64,000 bases of DNA from contig CM056877.1 of NCBI GenBank assembly GCA_029876055.1, positions 3,286,001 through 3,350,000 of the forward strand. The letters run 5' to 3'. A model generated the notes under the pieces. It had not been told where the DNA came from, searched no databases, and saw only the letters and a program-made list of their open reading frames with translations. Each line of letters opens with the position of its first letter. Positions within the stretch are counted from its first letter, which is position 1. Position numbers and translations under genes: made by a program. Below, one piece after another: positions 1-10,440 of the stretch. The stretch is from Madurella fahalii. Its lineage: Eukaryota; Ascomycota; Sordariomycetes; Sordariales.

Positions 1-460
1 CGCTGATACTCTTCTATCCCCACCCCTAACCCAGCTCCTTGAGCCACATCTACATGCAAGTCCGTTCATGCTTGTCAATGTATCGGGGTGCCATCGACCA
101 GGGCTAGGCTGTAAGAACCAGGTGTAACTTCGTACAGTTACCATTTGAAGCTCTTTTCTCTGGACCGAAGCCCGTTCTATGCATTTTACGTTAACCGGTT
201 AAAGTGGATGGCGGTACCAAGTGCAATTCTGAAACATGTAGTTTGGCAGTTCATGTGACAGCGGCGTAAAATTTACCACCCTGGCGTCAGCTAACTATAG
301 AGACTGCTTGAAGCACAACTCTTGCTGCAACCCAATCCAGAGACCGTTTTCATTAGGACAGGGCCCCACCCGACGTTCAAGTTCCAGCGGTTTCTATTTT
401 ATGTTACTACAGTAATCCTCGACTCTACAGAATCTACTTATCCTCCCGGTACAGCTTTCC
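1..460. other. Left-edge non-coding stretch
   Basis: I see no coding exon, RNA gene or clear repeat here. Short open frames are not protein-like. It lies downstream of the leftward gene that ends at 461. Confidence 0.4.
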
Positions 461-1084
461 TTACAAGGTTATCATCTTTGCGTGCTTGGATTCGTAGCTT
501 TCCAAGAGCCCCAAAATTTTGCCATATTCCGTAAAGCCTTCCGTTTTGATAAAGTTGTAATGATGCTCCCAACTTTCCCATCCAACGAACAGCACCCATT
601 CCAGTTGGTCCTCGTTGTTCTTAACACTCCAACCACCTACCCCTTTTCTATCCCTTGCCACGTACTCATCCACTAAGTATCTGGTTTCGTAGAATCTTTT
701 CTCAAACGCCTCCTTATTCTTTGCAGCCACCTTGTGACTACCAATGCTAATAACAGGCGCGTCAAACGGAATATCCCAAGCGGATACGCGAATATGAAGA
801 GTTTCGGTTCCGGAAAGTTCGAAGTCGTCCTGTAACAGCTCCATATATACCCTGCTTGGCTCGGAAGGAATGAATTGCTGCTGATGCTCAGGTGCTGTCG
901 TCCCCTCGCATATAATATAGACATAGCTTGGGTCCTCAGTCTGCTGATACCAGTGGATAAATCTTTTGCCCCTAGTGGCACATTCTAACGTGTCCTTGAC
1001 TCTGCGAAGATTCGCACGAAGTGTTGGGTCAGAGGTGGTGGCACCAGGCTTTAGACGAAAGCGCGTGACTTCCGTAATAGGCAT
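461..1084 (-). CDS. Small dimeric alpha/beta-barrel-like (ABM-type) hypothetical protein
   Basis: Single-exon 207-residue ORF with good protein composition. It opens MPITEVTRFRLKPG, the beta-strand style start seen in fungal antibiotic-biosynthesis-monooxygenase/EthD-like ferredoxin-fold proteins. Two similar half-modules can be discerned: residues about 1-95 with a HWYQQTEDPSYVYIICE strand, and about 100-200 with a LEWVLFVGWESWEHHYNF segment. A tandem of two ABM-like barrels is therefore likely. No signal peptide or membrane segment is seen. The ATG at 1084 is the first in frame. The family assignment is by pattern only; catalytic activity is not implied, because many fungal members are uncharacterised. 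It stands alone next to decayed transposon DNA. Confidence 0.6.
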   Translation of the reverse strand: MPITEVTRFRLKPGATTSDPTLRANLRRVKDTLECATRGKRFIHWYQQTEDPSYVYIICEGTTAPEHQQQFIPSEPSRVYMELLQDDFELSGTETLHIRVSAWDIPFDAPVISIGSHKVAAKNKEAFEKRFYETRYLVDEYVARDRKGVGGWSVKNNEDQLEWVLFVGWESWEHHYNFIKTEGFTEYGKILGLLESYESKHAKMITL

Positions 1085-1310
1085 AGCGGAACTCGATTCA
1101 AAATGACGATGGAAGTGTTTTTTGGCCCTGTCTTCTAGGTCACGTTATCACGGTGAATGAAGAAGATGGGTATCTATCCTGCATAAATATTTGCTTGGGG
1201 TTGCTTCCAGCCCGAGCGAGCCTCTTGAATTATTTTAGGCAGCAGTATTGGATATCTTTAGGCAGAAAGCTACAAATAGCAAATCCACCAAAAGGAGATT
1301 TGAGCCCAAG

Positions 1311-1356
1311 ACTAACGTATTTCATAAGCGAGCGACGCATATAAGCGAGCGACATG
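1311..1356 (+). repeat. pogo/Fot1-type terminal repeat, outer copy
   Basis: The sequence begins ACTAACGTATTTCATAAGCG and contains two copies of ATAAGCGAGCGAC. This layout of an ACGTA end plus repeated ATAAGCGA(G/A)CG units matches fungal pogo-family ends. A second diverged copy starts at 1423, so this is probably the remnant of another element end. Confidence 0.6.
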
Positions 1357-1422
1357 CAAGGTAGGATCCAAAACTCTATTTTTGGACAACGTTATTGCTG
1401 GTCCATTTTTTTGTAAAAGAGC

Positions 1423-1475
1423 ACTAACGTATATTATAAGCGAACGATCCACATAAGCAAACGGTCCACTTTCCA
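1423..1475 (+). repeat. pogo/Fot1-type 5' terminal repeat, inner copy
   Basis: The repeat starts ACTAACGTATATTATAAGCG and has a second ATAAGC(A)AACGG unit. It lies about 100 bp before the transposase reading frame at 1526, the usual spacing in fungal pogo elements, so it is the likely 5' end of that element. It differs from the 1311 copy mostly by C/T and G/A changes. Confidence 0.6.
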
Positions 1476-1525
1476 ACGCGACGCGCCACTCTTGCACTCA
1501 ACACAGATTTTCTCAACAACCCAAC

Positions 1526-1891
1526 ATACCTCCTACTTCAAAGGAAGCCAGGCTAATCCTGGCTCTTGACGCTCTTCAAAATGACAAAAACCTAAGCCTA
1601 CGAGGTGCAGCAAAGGTCTATAACGTCAGCCATACTACTCTTCGCAACCGTTGTAAGGGCCAGCCTACGCAACGCGATATTCCAGCTAACTCGCGGAAGC
1701 TTACGGATCTCGAAGAGCTGACGATAGTTCAGTATATAGTTGAACTATCTGAGCGTGCATTCCTACCTAAACTGAGTGGTGCGGAAGATATGGCTAACCA
1801 ACTACTACGTGTATACGACGCACCCCATGTCGGCAAGCTCTGGGCCTACAACTTCGTTAAACGCCAGCTAGAGCTCCGGACACGTTTGTAA
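1526..1891 (+). pseudogene. N-terminal fragment of a pogo/Fot1-family transposase (Tc1/mariner superfamily)
   Basis: The frame reads KEARLILALDALQ, then RGAAKVYNVSHTTLRNR, the psq-type helix-turn-helix that binds the element ends. It continues with LEELTIVQYI and VGKLWAYNFVKRQLELRTR, the CENP-B-type HTH of fungal pogo transposases. In the family the protein continues for about 400 more residues with a DDE domain. Here it stops at TAA 1889-1891 and no DDE domain follows, so only the DNA-binding part remains. The start codon position holds ATA (1526-1528), where related proteins have MPPT(S/T)KE, consistent with a TpG-to-TpA change typical of RIP. Not functional as it stands. Confidence 0.85.
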
Positions 1892-2834
1892 CGAGAGTCC
1901 TCTGGGCCAGACCGGGGGAACCGGCCGAATGACGGTGGATGATGTCACTGTACTAGGGTAGATAAGAACCCCGTGGGAAACCTTCTTACGCAGGGAACTT
2001 CTGATCCGTAAGGATCAGTCTCTGTGTAGTCAATGACAATAGGAGGCTGTTCGTGAAGCTATCGCCCACTGATCGAACCCTTTTCGGTACTGAGACATCG
2101 TAGTCCATCTCCCTCAACGTGTTCCCAGAACAACCGCCTTTATAATTCTGATCCTTCTGTTCTACCGTTGGCCGAGATGGTTGTCAAAAAGGGTTGTGTC
2201 AAAAGGGTCAGGAAGCTGGATCCTGGATCTGCAAAACACGAACCCGGATCAGTGTGATCCGGATTAGTGCGACTCGGATAAGTGTGATCCGATCTCTCGG
2301 AGACCCGTCAACCCGGGTCTCCGTGGTCCAGGAAATTGGGAATAAGAAGGAGATTCACCTCCGTTAGACAAGGAAGAAAACAGGACATGCTCAATTTTCG
2401 ATCCTGAATTTCCATCCTAAAACTCCGAACGTTCAGAGGTGCTGTGCATCCGACAGATACCTGTATAGGATAACGTCTGTACAGCGGCACAGTTAGCTGC
2501 TAGCCTGCTTCAGCTGACTAGAATACATGGGTTTGACTCCTGCACTAGATCTTGTGATCCTGATCCTTTGGACTAGCACCTGATCCTTTTGACAGTATCG
2601 ACTTTGATAACCTATCGAAGCTATGGTAAGAAAATAAAGGCATTCCGAGCCTAATAAGCCAGCCGATAAGCCAGCCGACAAACCAGTTAGTAAGCGACGC
2701 CATTACACCCTCCCCAGCACCGAGGAGAAAAGAGCCTCTCAACAACGCCTGGCAGTTAGATCAGTATAGCGTACTAAGAAAAGGAGGCCTGGGAGGGTAT
2801 CTCAACGCTTTAGAAGGTCTTTTTCTCGAGGGAA
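1892..2834. other. Decayed repeat DNA between two transposon fragments
   Basis: No gene is seen. The stretch holds a run of GATC-rich short repeats (about 2210-2300, units like GATCAGTGTGATCCG) and a hairpin, GGAGACCC-(6 nt)-CGGGTCTCC, at about 2297-2322. It interrupts the pogo fragment on its left and probably represents another unrecognised element. Confidence 0.4.
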
Positions 2835-3897
2835 ATGACAGCTTCTATTATAGGGTTCTTTCTCGACGAGGTATACGCAGGTAACCTCAAAGATTCGAAG
2901 TGGTCTTTTCAAAAGCTAGTAATGGAGAGGATCCTGAATAAGATGAAGTCTGAGTATCCTAGATATTAGTGGGAGCTTGTTACGTGGTGGGAGCCTAGAT
3001 GGGCCAGACGGCTAGGATCCTAGGGGTCATGTGATCCCAGGATTCTGGAATCTTCGCTTGGTACTGGCCCATTCCTGTTATATATTACTGGGCTCCCGCA
3101 CTCTTGACAGTGAAGACAGACAACGCGAATTTGACTATCATTTTATCTTATTTTTGAAATCCCACGTAATAGAGCTCAAGAAAATCAAGGATAAATATAC
3201 TAACGAGCAACACCGTTATCGACTATTACTTACCCTCCTGGCGACATCTGGTGTCAGTTACGACGACGATGCTAAGCTGCCGCAAGCGCTAGACAATATA
3301 TAGAACGCGTTCTTGGCCAAATATCCCAAAGCTCTGTAGTTGCGTTCGACGCTGATTGGGAAACGAGCGGTATATCAAGAGGTCTTCTACAAGGAAAAAG
3401 CGACTAAATGTTACGTTAAAGGGACAAGAAAGCTTGTCGGGCAAACGCAGTTGCATCTAAATTCGGATCTCGAAGACGTAGATATCGCTGCAGTTGAGGA
3501 TTCGACTAGCGATGTAGATATGGACGACCTACACGATAACAGTGATCTTGACGATGATGACGTCGTCGTCGTTTCCTCGCTACAAACCCCAGTACTATAG
3601 AAAGAGAGATATAAACGTGAGAAAGCTCGCGATTCTAGTATTCTGGCGGTTGCGAATGGAATCGAGTATCTTGTTGATTCCAATATAGGTGTAACGCAAG
3701 TTATATCTGATGTACCGGGTGCAGACGATATAAGGTTAGCGATCAAAGATATCTAGGATAACTTCACTAGCGAATTTGAGGTTAGCGATATAGTCAAAGT
3801 AATCAATAAATTGGTGTCGCCTATCTAGGCGTTGATATAGAATAACCTGTTAAGGGAGATCAAGACTGAATATACAATGCAGTAGGCAAAGGAGTAA
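2835..3897 (+). pseudogene. Myb/SANT-like DNA-binding protein pseudogene, probably transposon-derived
   Basis: The N-terminal part FFLDEVYAGNLKDSKWSFQK (2850-2910) and the later LLTLLATSGVSYDD plus AFLAKYPKALxLRSTLIG (3225-3360) reproduce the Myb/SANT-like domain layout, including the SG(V/F)xxD and VWxxxxxxxPKA features. Downstream there is an acidic stretch (3450-3600) and a helical tail. The two longest frames, 3031-3303 and 3340-3600, are in the same phase, separated by TAG at 3301 (position of the expected Trp) and TAG at 3337 (likely Gln). About 150 bp of unrelated sequence and a frame change separate the N-terminal piece from the rest. Later TAGs follow the same pattern. Such proteins often accompany plant and fungal Harbinger-like elements; that link is inference. 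Confidence 0.6.
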
Positions 3898-4594
3898 GAT
3901 AAAGTAATTTAATTGAACCTGTTGTTTTCTATAAAATCCATCTAAAGCGTATATTTCTACTAAAATTGTAGTCTCCTGTTAGAATTATAGTTCTCTATTG
4001 TCAGACCGAAAATTGGGTTTCAGTGAGGAAAGGAGAGTGAAAGGATGATTCGCATTGAAGGAGCAGTGTCTGCGCAGCTATCGCTTCTAAGGAGGTGGTA
4101 GGTGACAGTGTTGAACTCTGAACCTTCTAAAACTTCCGGCGAAGCTGGCAATTTATAGGCATTTGCGGCTCCCCCGCACCCAACGCCTGTAGCCGTATCC
4201 CTGACCCCGGCAATTCCCCTCCTGCACCTGACAAATAACCTCTTTATATATCAGTAAGTAGAATAACTATTATAGTAATACCTTAGTATAGGCTGTAATA
4301 GAACCAAAGTAGAGTAAGCAATATATAATAAATCTCGTTATCTAATTCTAAACAGATTTTACTAGGTATCTATATCTTTAGATAAGAAGATCGGTAAAGT
4401 TAAAAGATCTCGATAGCAGTTAGAGCTAACAACTTATATTACTTATTAAGGAAACTATTGTAAGTGTCTATAGTAGAGATTATAGTTAAAGTATAAGCTT
4501 CCTCTCTAGGTAGGAATCATACCTAGATTATTGAATCGTTAATATAATCTATTGATCTTTTCTCGGATCGTTTCTCTATAGCAATTATCTGTTC
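3898..4594. other. AT-rich, RIP-like intergenic DNA
   Basis: From about 4225 to 4600 the base composition turns strongly A+T- and TpA-rich with no open frames, unlike the GC-rich genes nearby. This is the appearance of RIP-mutated repeat DNA. No gene or RNA is recognised. Confidence 0.5.
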
Positions 4595-5670
4595 CTACTG
4601 CCCATTAGCTACCTGCACCACTGGAGCGTCGTCGCCTGCAGCGTTCGCGATGCTCTTCTCTCTAGGCTTCTGAAGCGTCTTCTCAGCGGCAAGTTGTATC
4701 TTCCTTTGCTTCTTTTCCTGGTTCTTTGAACCAGGAGTTTTGCTATCGCCCAGCGCTCGGGATGAGGTCGAATTGTCGTCCATCAGAGAGAGCACAGTAT
4801 CGGTTTTGACGCCCCTCCACAACAGCGGGCGAGGGGTCATGAAGAGGTTGAGCATCTCGTCCGTCACCTTTGCTCGGCGCTCCTGGAAGGAGGTGCAGAA
4901 CTTGGCCAGTTCCTTTGCACATCTTTGTCCCATCTGTTAGCACAGGTTGTTGTTGTTGCGATACACAGAAATGGGGAGGGGAACAGTTTACCTCTCCTTG
5001 ATCTCACCCGTTGTCATGTTTCCTGACTTGTAATCCTGGAATATCTGCTCAAGCTCTTGGTCATCCTGAAACGCGAATTAGTAAAACAGTGGGTGTTTTA
5101 TTTCTCTTCTGGGTCGGCCAGGCACAAACCTCAGGGAAGAACCGCAGATACTGGTAGCTGACGGCGACGTCGGGATCACCGCCCTTGGTTCGATGCTCCT
5201 CGAGTGTCTCCCGGCAGCCGCTGAAAGCATACTGCTTGATTTTCTTTGAGATCTGTTTGGGGGTGTCACGCAGAAGGATCGAGCTCGCGTCGATCGAGGC
5301 AGACATCTTCGAGCCCGGTCCTTGCAGGGCGTCCAGAAACCTCGCGTGGATGAGCGACGGCTTGGAACAGCTGAGCTGGCTGGCCACATCACGGGTGAGG
5401 CGGAAATAGGGGTCTTGGTCCACGGCGCAGGGGATAAGGCACGGGATCTTGGCTGCCTGGGCTGTGTCGGGCCCAAAGAGGAAGGGAAACGAGGTAGTGA
5501 ATGACGAGGCAGACTGGACAGCGGCGAAGTGAATCTGGGGGGTTATTAGCGTTAAGTTTCCAAGTGCCCTTGCGGTTGCAGGAGGTGTTACTGATGGGTA
5601 CATAGGGCCTACCTTTCCATATTTGTGCTCACATCAAAACCGAAGCAAGCGTCTGCGGTTCCCCGGTAGA
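4595..5670 (-). pseudogene. Truncated cytosolic tryptophan--tRNA ligase (C-terminal half)
   Basis: Exons 5534-5130, 5065-4992 and 4922-4595 join in frame (405+74+328 nt, 268 codons plus stop). They encode the class I TrpRS C-terminal half: IHFAAVQSAS, FPFLFG, PCAIDQDPYFR-like CAVDQDPYFRLTRDVA, the ATP-binding GPGSKMSAS loop (KMSKS signature), and FQERRAKVTDEM before a lysine-rich tail. An upstream exon (about 5670-5613) reads FGFDVSTNM, but the next intron leaves it out of phase with IHF; one missing G explains this. Nothing N-terminal of it is present, so the HIGH motif and most of the Rossmann fold are absent. The tail after FMTPRP is also atypical. It cannot aminoacylate; the essential gene must be elsewhere. 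Confidence 0.8.
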
Positions 5671-5699
5671 TTCTCTGGGCAGAGTCAGAATTCGAATTA

Positions 5700-6540
5700 C
5701 AATGAATGGGTGTTGTCTGAGACGAATCTGGGCACACGAAATTTCCTTTTTTATACCTCGCCCACGTGACACTGCTTACCCCGGCTCAGGCCCGGCTCAG
5801 GCTTTACTCGGGATTTGCTCAGGCTTGCTCACCTTTGCTCAGGCCAAGTACCATTTTCGGCACGCTGCGCTGCAGTATGCTGGATTGCTTTAACTCTAGC
5901 CGAGTAAGCCCAGAAGTAGTCCTACATATATAGATAGCCAAACTCGGCCCCCATTTTCAAAACAAACAACCTTGCCTTTACCTCCTGTATTTTTTTTTCG
6001 TGTTACCTACCAAGGTAGGTGAGCCTCTCTGGTGAGTGCGGAGTGAAATCAGTTAGGCCTCCGGTAGTCCCAACGCCCTTTGGTGTTTGGGCCGCCTCTG
6101 GTGGTGCGGGAGGTTCCTTGCTGCACTCGATGGACAGTAAGCTATATAGTAAGATACGTAGCTATCTGAGTGGTGGTGCTATGAACGGTCTAGGTGGTCG
6201 TAGTTGTCAGCGGGGAGACCCCCCTTTGCATGTGCCGTCCACTTGGAGTAGTTGGCGTCGACACTGATGAGCGCTTAGCCCCTGATAACCTGGGGCGCTC
6301 GTGGACAGGAAAGCATCGGTGGCCATGCACCTGGATGCTCCTGCTATGGATCCCCGAGCGGGCGTCGTACATTCCAGTCCTGGAAGATTTCATTGAGCAG
6401 CATCTGGTCACTCCCCGCTTGTCCACGGCGCCTTCCCAAGAGATGAAGACGATCGTCGCGACCCAGCCTGGGTCAATCGACCCAGAGTTTGTGTGCTTTC
6501 CGTCCAGTCATGTCGTGGATCCCGTTTGTGTCCAGCCGAG
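5700..6540. other. Intergenic region with GCTCAGGC repeats
   Basis: At 5780-5850 the motif GGCTCAGG/GCTCAGGC recurs four or five times within 60 bp. Beyond it no convincing exon is seen before the gene starting near 6541, although frames on both strands are open because of GC richness. Confidence 0.35.
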
Positions 6541-7608
6541 ATGGTATCGAGCAGCAGACCCGACCGTGCCAGCATGGAAGAATTCCCCGCCCTCGTCGCC
6601 AAGGGCCGGGCCCTGTACGACCAGTTCCTCGCCGACCTGGAGTTGCGCTCCCAGTCGCCCCAAGCGTTGCCGTAAGTACAATACCTGGTCGTTTCCCCCG
6701 GCACTATCACTAGGTGCCCCAGCAGCACTGTCCTGTCTGTTAGGTACCGATCTACATGTTGGAGTCGAGGCTGACCTGAAGATTTTCGTCTTGCAGAGTC
6801 ATCGAGCCACATTACTTCACGTGCCAGGACCTGCCGACGAACGCCGCCCTGCTCGACGGGACGCTGAAGGACGTCGAGGAGGCGGGCCACAACCAACGCC
6901 TGGTGTTCATCGAAGCCAAGAACTCGGTGCCGAACCCCGCCACCGGGGACGAACAAGTCCCCTACCAAAACTACGTGCACGCCGAGGGTAAAGCAGTGCT
7001 TTGCCTCTTCAATGCGGCGAGCCGAGATAGCATGTCGGGCCGGCCCGAGCGAATTTTTTGGTCCGACATAATGGCATTTTGCTGCGCCAGCGTCATGCGA
7101 GTAACCGGCGGCACCATGGGGGGCATCGAGGCCATCTGGCGGCTCTCGATCAAGAACAAGGTATTTCAGTCTCGGCCATATGCTTTGCTTGTACAGATGT
7201 GCCCTCCAAGCACAAGTACAATACCAGCCGCTAACCGTCCCTTGTTGCTATCAGACGACCCAGGACGTCGTTCGACACGTCGTCGAGACGCCCGGCCGGT
7301 TGGAGTTTGCGGTTGGGGATGACACCTTCGCTCTCCTAGCGACCGATAACGGCAAGGGTGCGGGAAGGATGCTGGCGTCGTATCCTGCCATGTTTGGTCG
7401 CCGCCTCATGACGAGAGTCCGCGTTTTCCGACGACAGAGGACGTCGATGCCGGATCTCTGTTGGTTGCTGGACGAAGTCCGCCCGCCGCCTCCGCCGCCC
7501 CCTCCAGGGTCCCCGAAACCCCCCCAGCGTCCGATGTCGAGAAAGGAACGTCGGCGCCACGATCGCTTGGCCTCTCAGTCATCGGTCGGGTCCCCCGGTG
7601 CTCGTTGA
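6541..7608 (+). CDS. Hypothetical protein, three exons
   Basis: Exons 6541-6671, 6797-7160 and 7255-7608 join in frame to about 282 residues. Donors are GTAAGT and GTATTT, acceptors TTGCAG and ATCAG, the second intron with a GCTAAC branch site. The protein begins MVSSSRPDRASMEEFPALV (an internal Met at 6574 is an alternative start). It has a central compact region (IEPHYFTCQD, VFIEAKNSVPNP, YQNYVHAEGKA, SVMRVTGGTMGGIEAIW) and a C-terminal proline run followed by a basic SRKERRRHDR tail. No family is recognised. Transmembrane segments and a signal peptide are not evident. It is followed, in the same direction, by another unknown gene at 8408. Confidence 0.55.
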
Positions 7609-8407
7609 TCCGGAGTCGGTATCGGTCCGTGGCCTTGGGCACGCCACGAAAAGGCCCCGCTATCAGGTCACGGGTAGTGTCTGTTGACCTGGGGAAGAAA
7701 ATACCCAGGCCGGTGGCGGCTTTGCACAACCGAGTGCACTGCCACGCCCCGGCAGGTCACGGCCGGAGCACCCACCACCGCCTCCCACCACCTGGGGTGT
7801 CACACCGTCTGGGAGCACCGAATGCGAGTGAACCATGCCTCGCAGGTGTAGCCCAGTCAGGAGGTTCAGGCCGCGGCTGATCTGGACCCCAGTGACGGAT
7901 GCGAATGGCAACATCCAGAGGGCATAAAATGCACGGATCCCCTGCCGGTCCTAAGAAGCTCGTTCTGAAGATATGAGGAACAGCTCCCCTCAAAAGAAGG
8001 ACGCCTATGCGAGTCTGTGCGTCTGAGCCCTGGTTGGTTGGGGTGCCGCGATAGGTGACTAGTACCCTTGGCAGCGTCGCCCGGATGCTGTTCAAACTCA
8101 TCCAGGAGCCAACCGACGGACAAGACTGCAAGGCGAAGCCAATTCACAGACTCATGGCCCTCAGTGGGGATCTGCCAAACTTGTAAGCGCAGACTTGCCA
8201 GCTGGAAAGGAAGTTAATTCAGCGTTGCTTTTCTCCCCATTCTGCCCCACACTCGACACGGTGCGTGCACCGCTCGGCACATGGTTTTGCTGAACCGAGA
8301 CGCCACCCGCGTCCCCTTTTCTACGCACCCTGTACCCTTTTTCCTGCCCCACGTACCTTCTCTAGATTCACACCAGCATCACCTACAATCCTCTTCACCT
8401 TTCCAAC
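7609..8407. other. Spacer between two unknown genes
   Basis: GC-rich spacer with overlapping open frames on both strands that look like composition artefacts. The last 100 bp (8300-8407) is pyrimidine-rich, as is usual before fungal start codons, and serves the 8408 gene. Confidence 0.35.
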
Positions 8408-9475
8408 ATGTCCCCAATGCCAGCCATGAGATCCGAGGAGACGATGATGACGCCCAGCGGCATCCGCAAAAAAGCCAGCGAGCTGACTTGGGCCGAAGTC
8501 AGTTGGAATCTCCGCGTCGGCCAAGAGGGCAGCCACCGATGGCTAGCCCAAATGCTCAACGTCACGACTACCTATAACCCCCCAGTCGACCGACTGGACG
8601 ACCTCCCACAAATGTCCCACCTTGACCTGGCCGACACGTGCAACAAGACGGTCCCCGTCTACGTGGTCCGCCAAGCGGCCTCGGGCGCCCAGTGGCCGCA
8701 CCTCGCCGTCGTCCTGCACAGCTACATCTATCGTCGCTGGTTCCGGCCGTACCGCAGTGAGCTCGAGCGTGGCCGTTTTCTCTGCAAATTTGTCACGCCC
8801 GTGGGACTAGGTGATCGCGGGACGGGGCCATTTGCCACCCAGCCTATCCTCGACACGTTCGTCGCCGTCAACAAGGCCGTCTGCGCCCAGGTCGAGCGGA
8901 CCCAGGCCGAGTTTTCTACATTGGATCTGAACAGTGACTATCGCTGCTGGGATGCCCGCGGGAGCCGCCAGTTCTACGTACTCCAACCTCTCTTCCGGGC
9001 GCTCCTCGTCGTCGTCTGTACCGACGCCTTTGAGGATCGCGATTCCGGAAACGCCGGCGACATGCCTGTCCTGCTGGTCCGCACCGGCGAGGAGCAAGGC
9101 CTGAGCGCACCTATTTCCTTTGACTCGATCCGGGACCATGCGTCGTCGAGCTACGAGGAAAACGACCGCGCCGTCAAGACCACGCTCGAAACGGCCGTCG
9201 ACTTTGCCATGGGTCTCGAGGCCCGCGAGGCCGCAGTCTTTGGGCTACAGCCGGACCCGGCAGCCGCTGCCGAGGCCGAGGGTTTGATTGCTGGTTTGTG
9301 GAAAGAGTGTTTCCCCGACGACGAGCCGCCGCGCGTCTCGACGACACGCCTGGTGAGCGACCGCCACGCTGCCCAGTGGGGATGGTGCGGCGATGGCAGG
9401 AGCATGGATGACCGTGTCATGGTTCAGATTGAGCAACGGACGGCTAGGATGCATGGGAGGAAGAGTGAGGGTTAG
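8408..9475 (+). CDS. Hypothetical protein, single exon, 355 residues
   Basis: Long uninterrupted ORF with strong coding composition. The start ATG at 8408 follows a CT-rich leader ending CCAAC. The protein has an N-terminal segment RKKASELTWAEVSWNLRVGQ, a middle with YVVRQAASGAQWPHLAVVLH and YIYRRWFRPYRSELERGR, and a hydrophobic strand FRALLVVVCTDAF. The C-terminal half is acidic, with AVDFAMGLEAREAAVFGLQP. No known catalytic motif, signal peptide or membrane helix is seen, and I do not recognise the family. Its intact frame among RIP-damaged neighbours suggests it is still under selection. Confidence 0.6.
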   Translation: MSPMPAMRSEETMMTPSGIRKKASELTWAEVSWNLRVGQEGSHRWLAQMLNVTTTYNPPVDRLDDLPQMSHLDLADTCNKTVPVYVVRQAASGAQWPHLAVVLHSYIYRRWFRPYRSELERGRFLCKFVTPVGLGDRGTGPFATQPILDTFVAVNKAVCAQVERTQAEFSTLDLNSDYRCWDARGSRQFYVLQPLFRALLVVVCTDAFEDRDSGNAGDMPVLLVRTGEEQGLSAPISFDSIRDHASSSYEENDRAVKTTLETAVDFAMGLEAREAAVFGLQPDPAAAAEAEGLIAGLWKECFPDDEPPRVSTTRLVSDRHAAQWGWCGDGRSMDDRVMVQIEQRTARMHGRKSEG

Positions 9476-10064
9476 GGTTGCAAGTCTGCCCTGCTTTGTT
9501 TTCTCCTGGCAATGTGCAGTCCTTCCCAGGAGTGTCCTTTGCGCGCTTCTGCTCTCTTTGGCGGGCCGCTCCGTGAACTCTTTCTCACCTAGGTGCTTTC
9601 ACTTTTGGATTACTTGGGGTATCTTGTTCACTCTGCCCTGGGAAGCCCTTGCTGCTCACCCCTTGTTGGCGAGGCAAGCCACGTCCAAAGACTCGTCGCT
9701 GCCAGTGGTTGTCTGCGACAGACGCGCCGACAGGCCACAATACCGGACAACAACCGCAATACGGCTAAGAGACTATCGGTAGAGGGTGTGAATCCCCGCT
9801 CGACAATATCCAAGAGGCGATCTGGGAGAGCGACCCTGATGCACGGTGTGATTCGAGGCGGTCGAGAGGGCGCCAACCGGAAGCGATGAGCGAAATGGAC
9901 TCGATGAAAGATCTATACAACGTAGCGGTTAGCTAAACTAACTATGAAACATGCTAAAGCTACTCTACGTTAACAGAGCTGGTGGCTTTTAATCGACGTG
10001 CTGGTGTGGAATTATTGGAAAAGGTTCGACAGCAGAAAACTGGGTTCGCAATTCTGCCATGACA

Positions 10065-10440
10065 TTAGGGCCGTGTGCTCCTGTAATTACGTTAGGCCGC
10101 CAACAAAAGATCGTGACGCAGGCAATGGGCAAGCCGAAAAAACAACAAACCTTCACCCTTTCTTGCTCTCCCAACGCCATTCCAAAAGCGTCGATCGTGA
10201 CAGCCGCGAACGAAGCCGCTCCCTGCCACTTCGCGCCGCCCTGCCAACGAGGCGATGCTCGAGATTTGCCAAAATGGTTGGAGCGCATCCCCTTCCCCCT
10301 CTTCCTCAACAGCTCTCTTAGGTCGTGAAGGCATTGCGCGCAGCACGAGCGTTCGCGTCGAGGGGCGCGAGAACGACGGGTGACAAATCTACTACGCTTG
10401 ACGAACAGACACGGCCGACCTGACACGGCACTAGACTCAA
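10065..10440 (+). repeat. Diverged repeat, copy 1
   Basis: Shares ACGAGGCGATGCTCGAGAT, ATGGTTGGAGCGCAT, CTCTTCCTCAAC and the TCGACGAAC block, in the same order and spacing, with 11200-11370. The differences are largely C/T and G/A. The family is unknown; a reading ...DLPKWLERIPFP... hints at former coding sequence. Confidence 0.5.

Noticed and set aside
5061..5476. Other-frame 132-codon ORF over the TrpRS remnant
   Set aside because: Arginine/serine-rich shadow of the KMSAS-containing frame.
9989..10426. 145-codon minus-strand frame
   Set aside because: Falls inside a diverged repeat; arginine/cysteine-rich text is not protein-like and the other copy does not keep it open.
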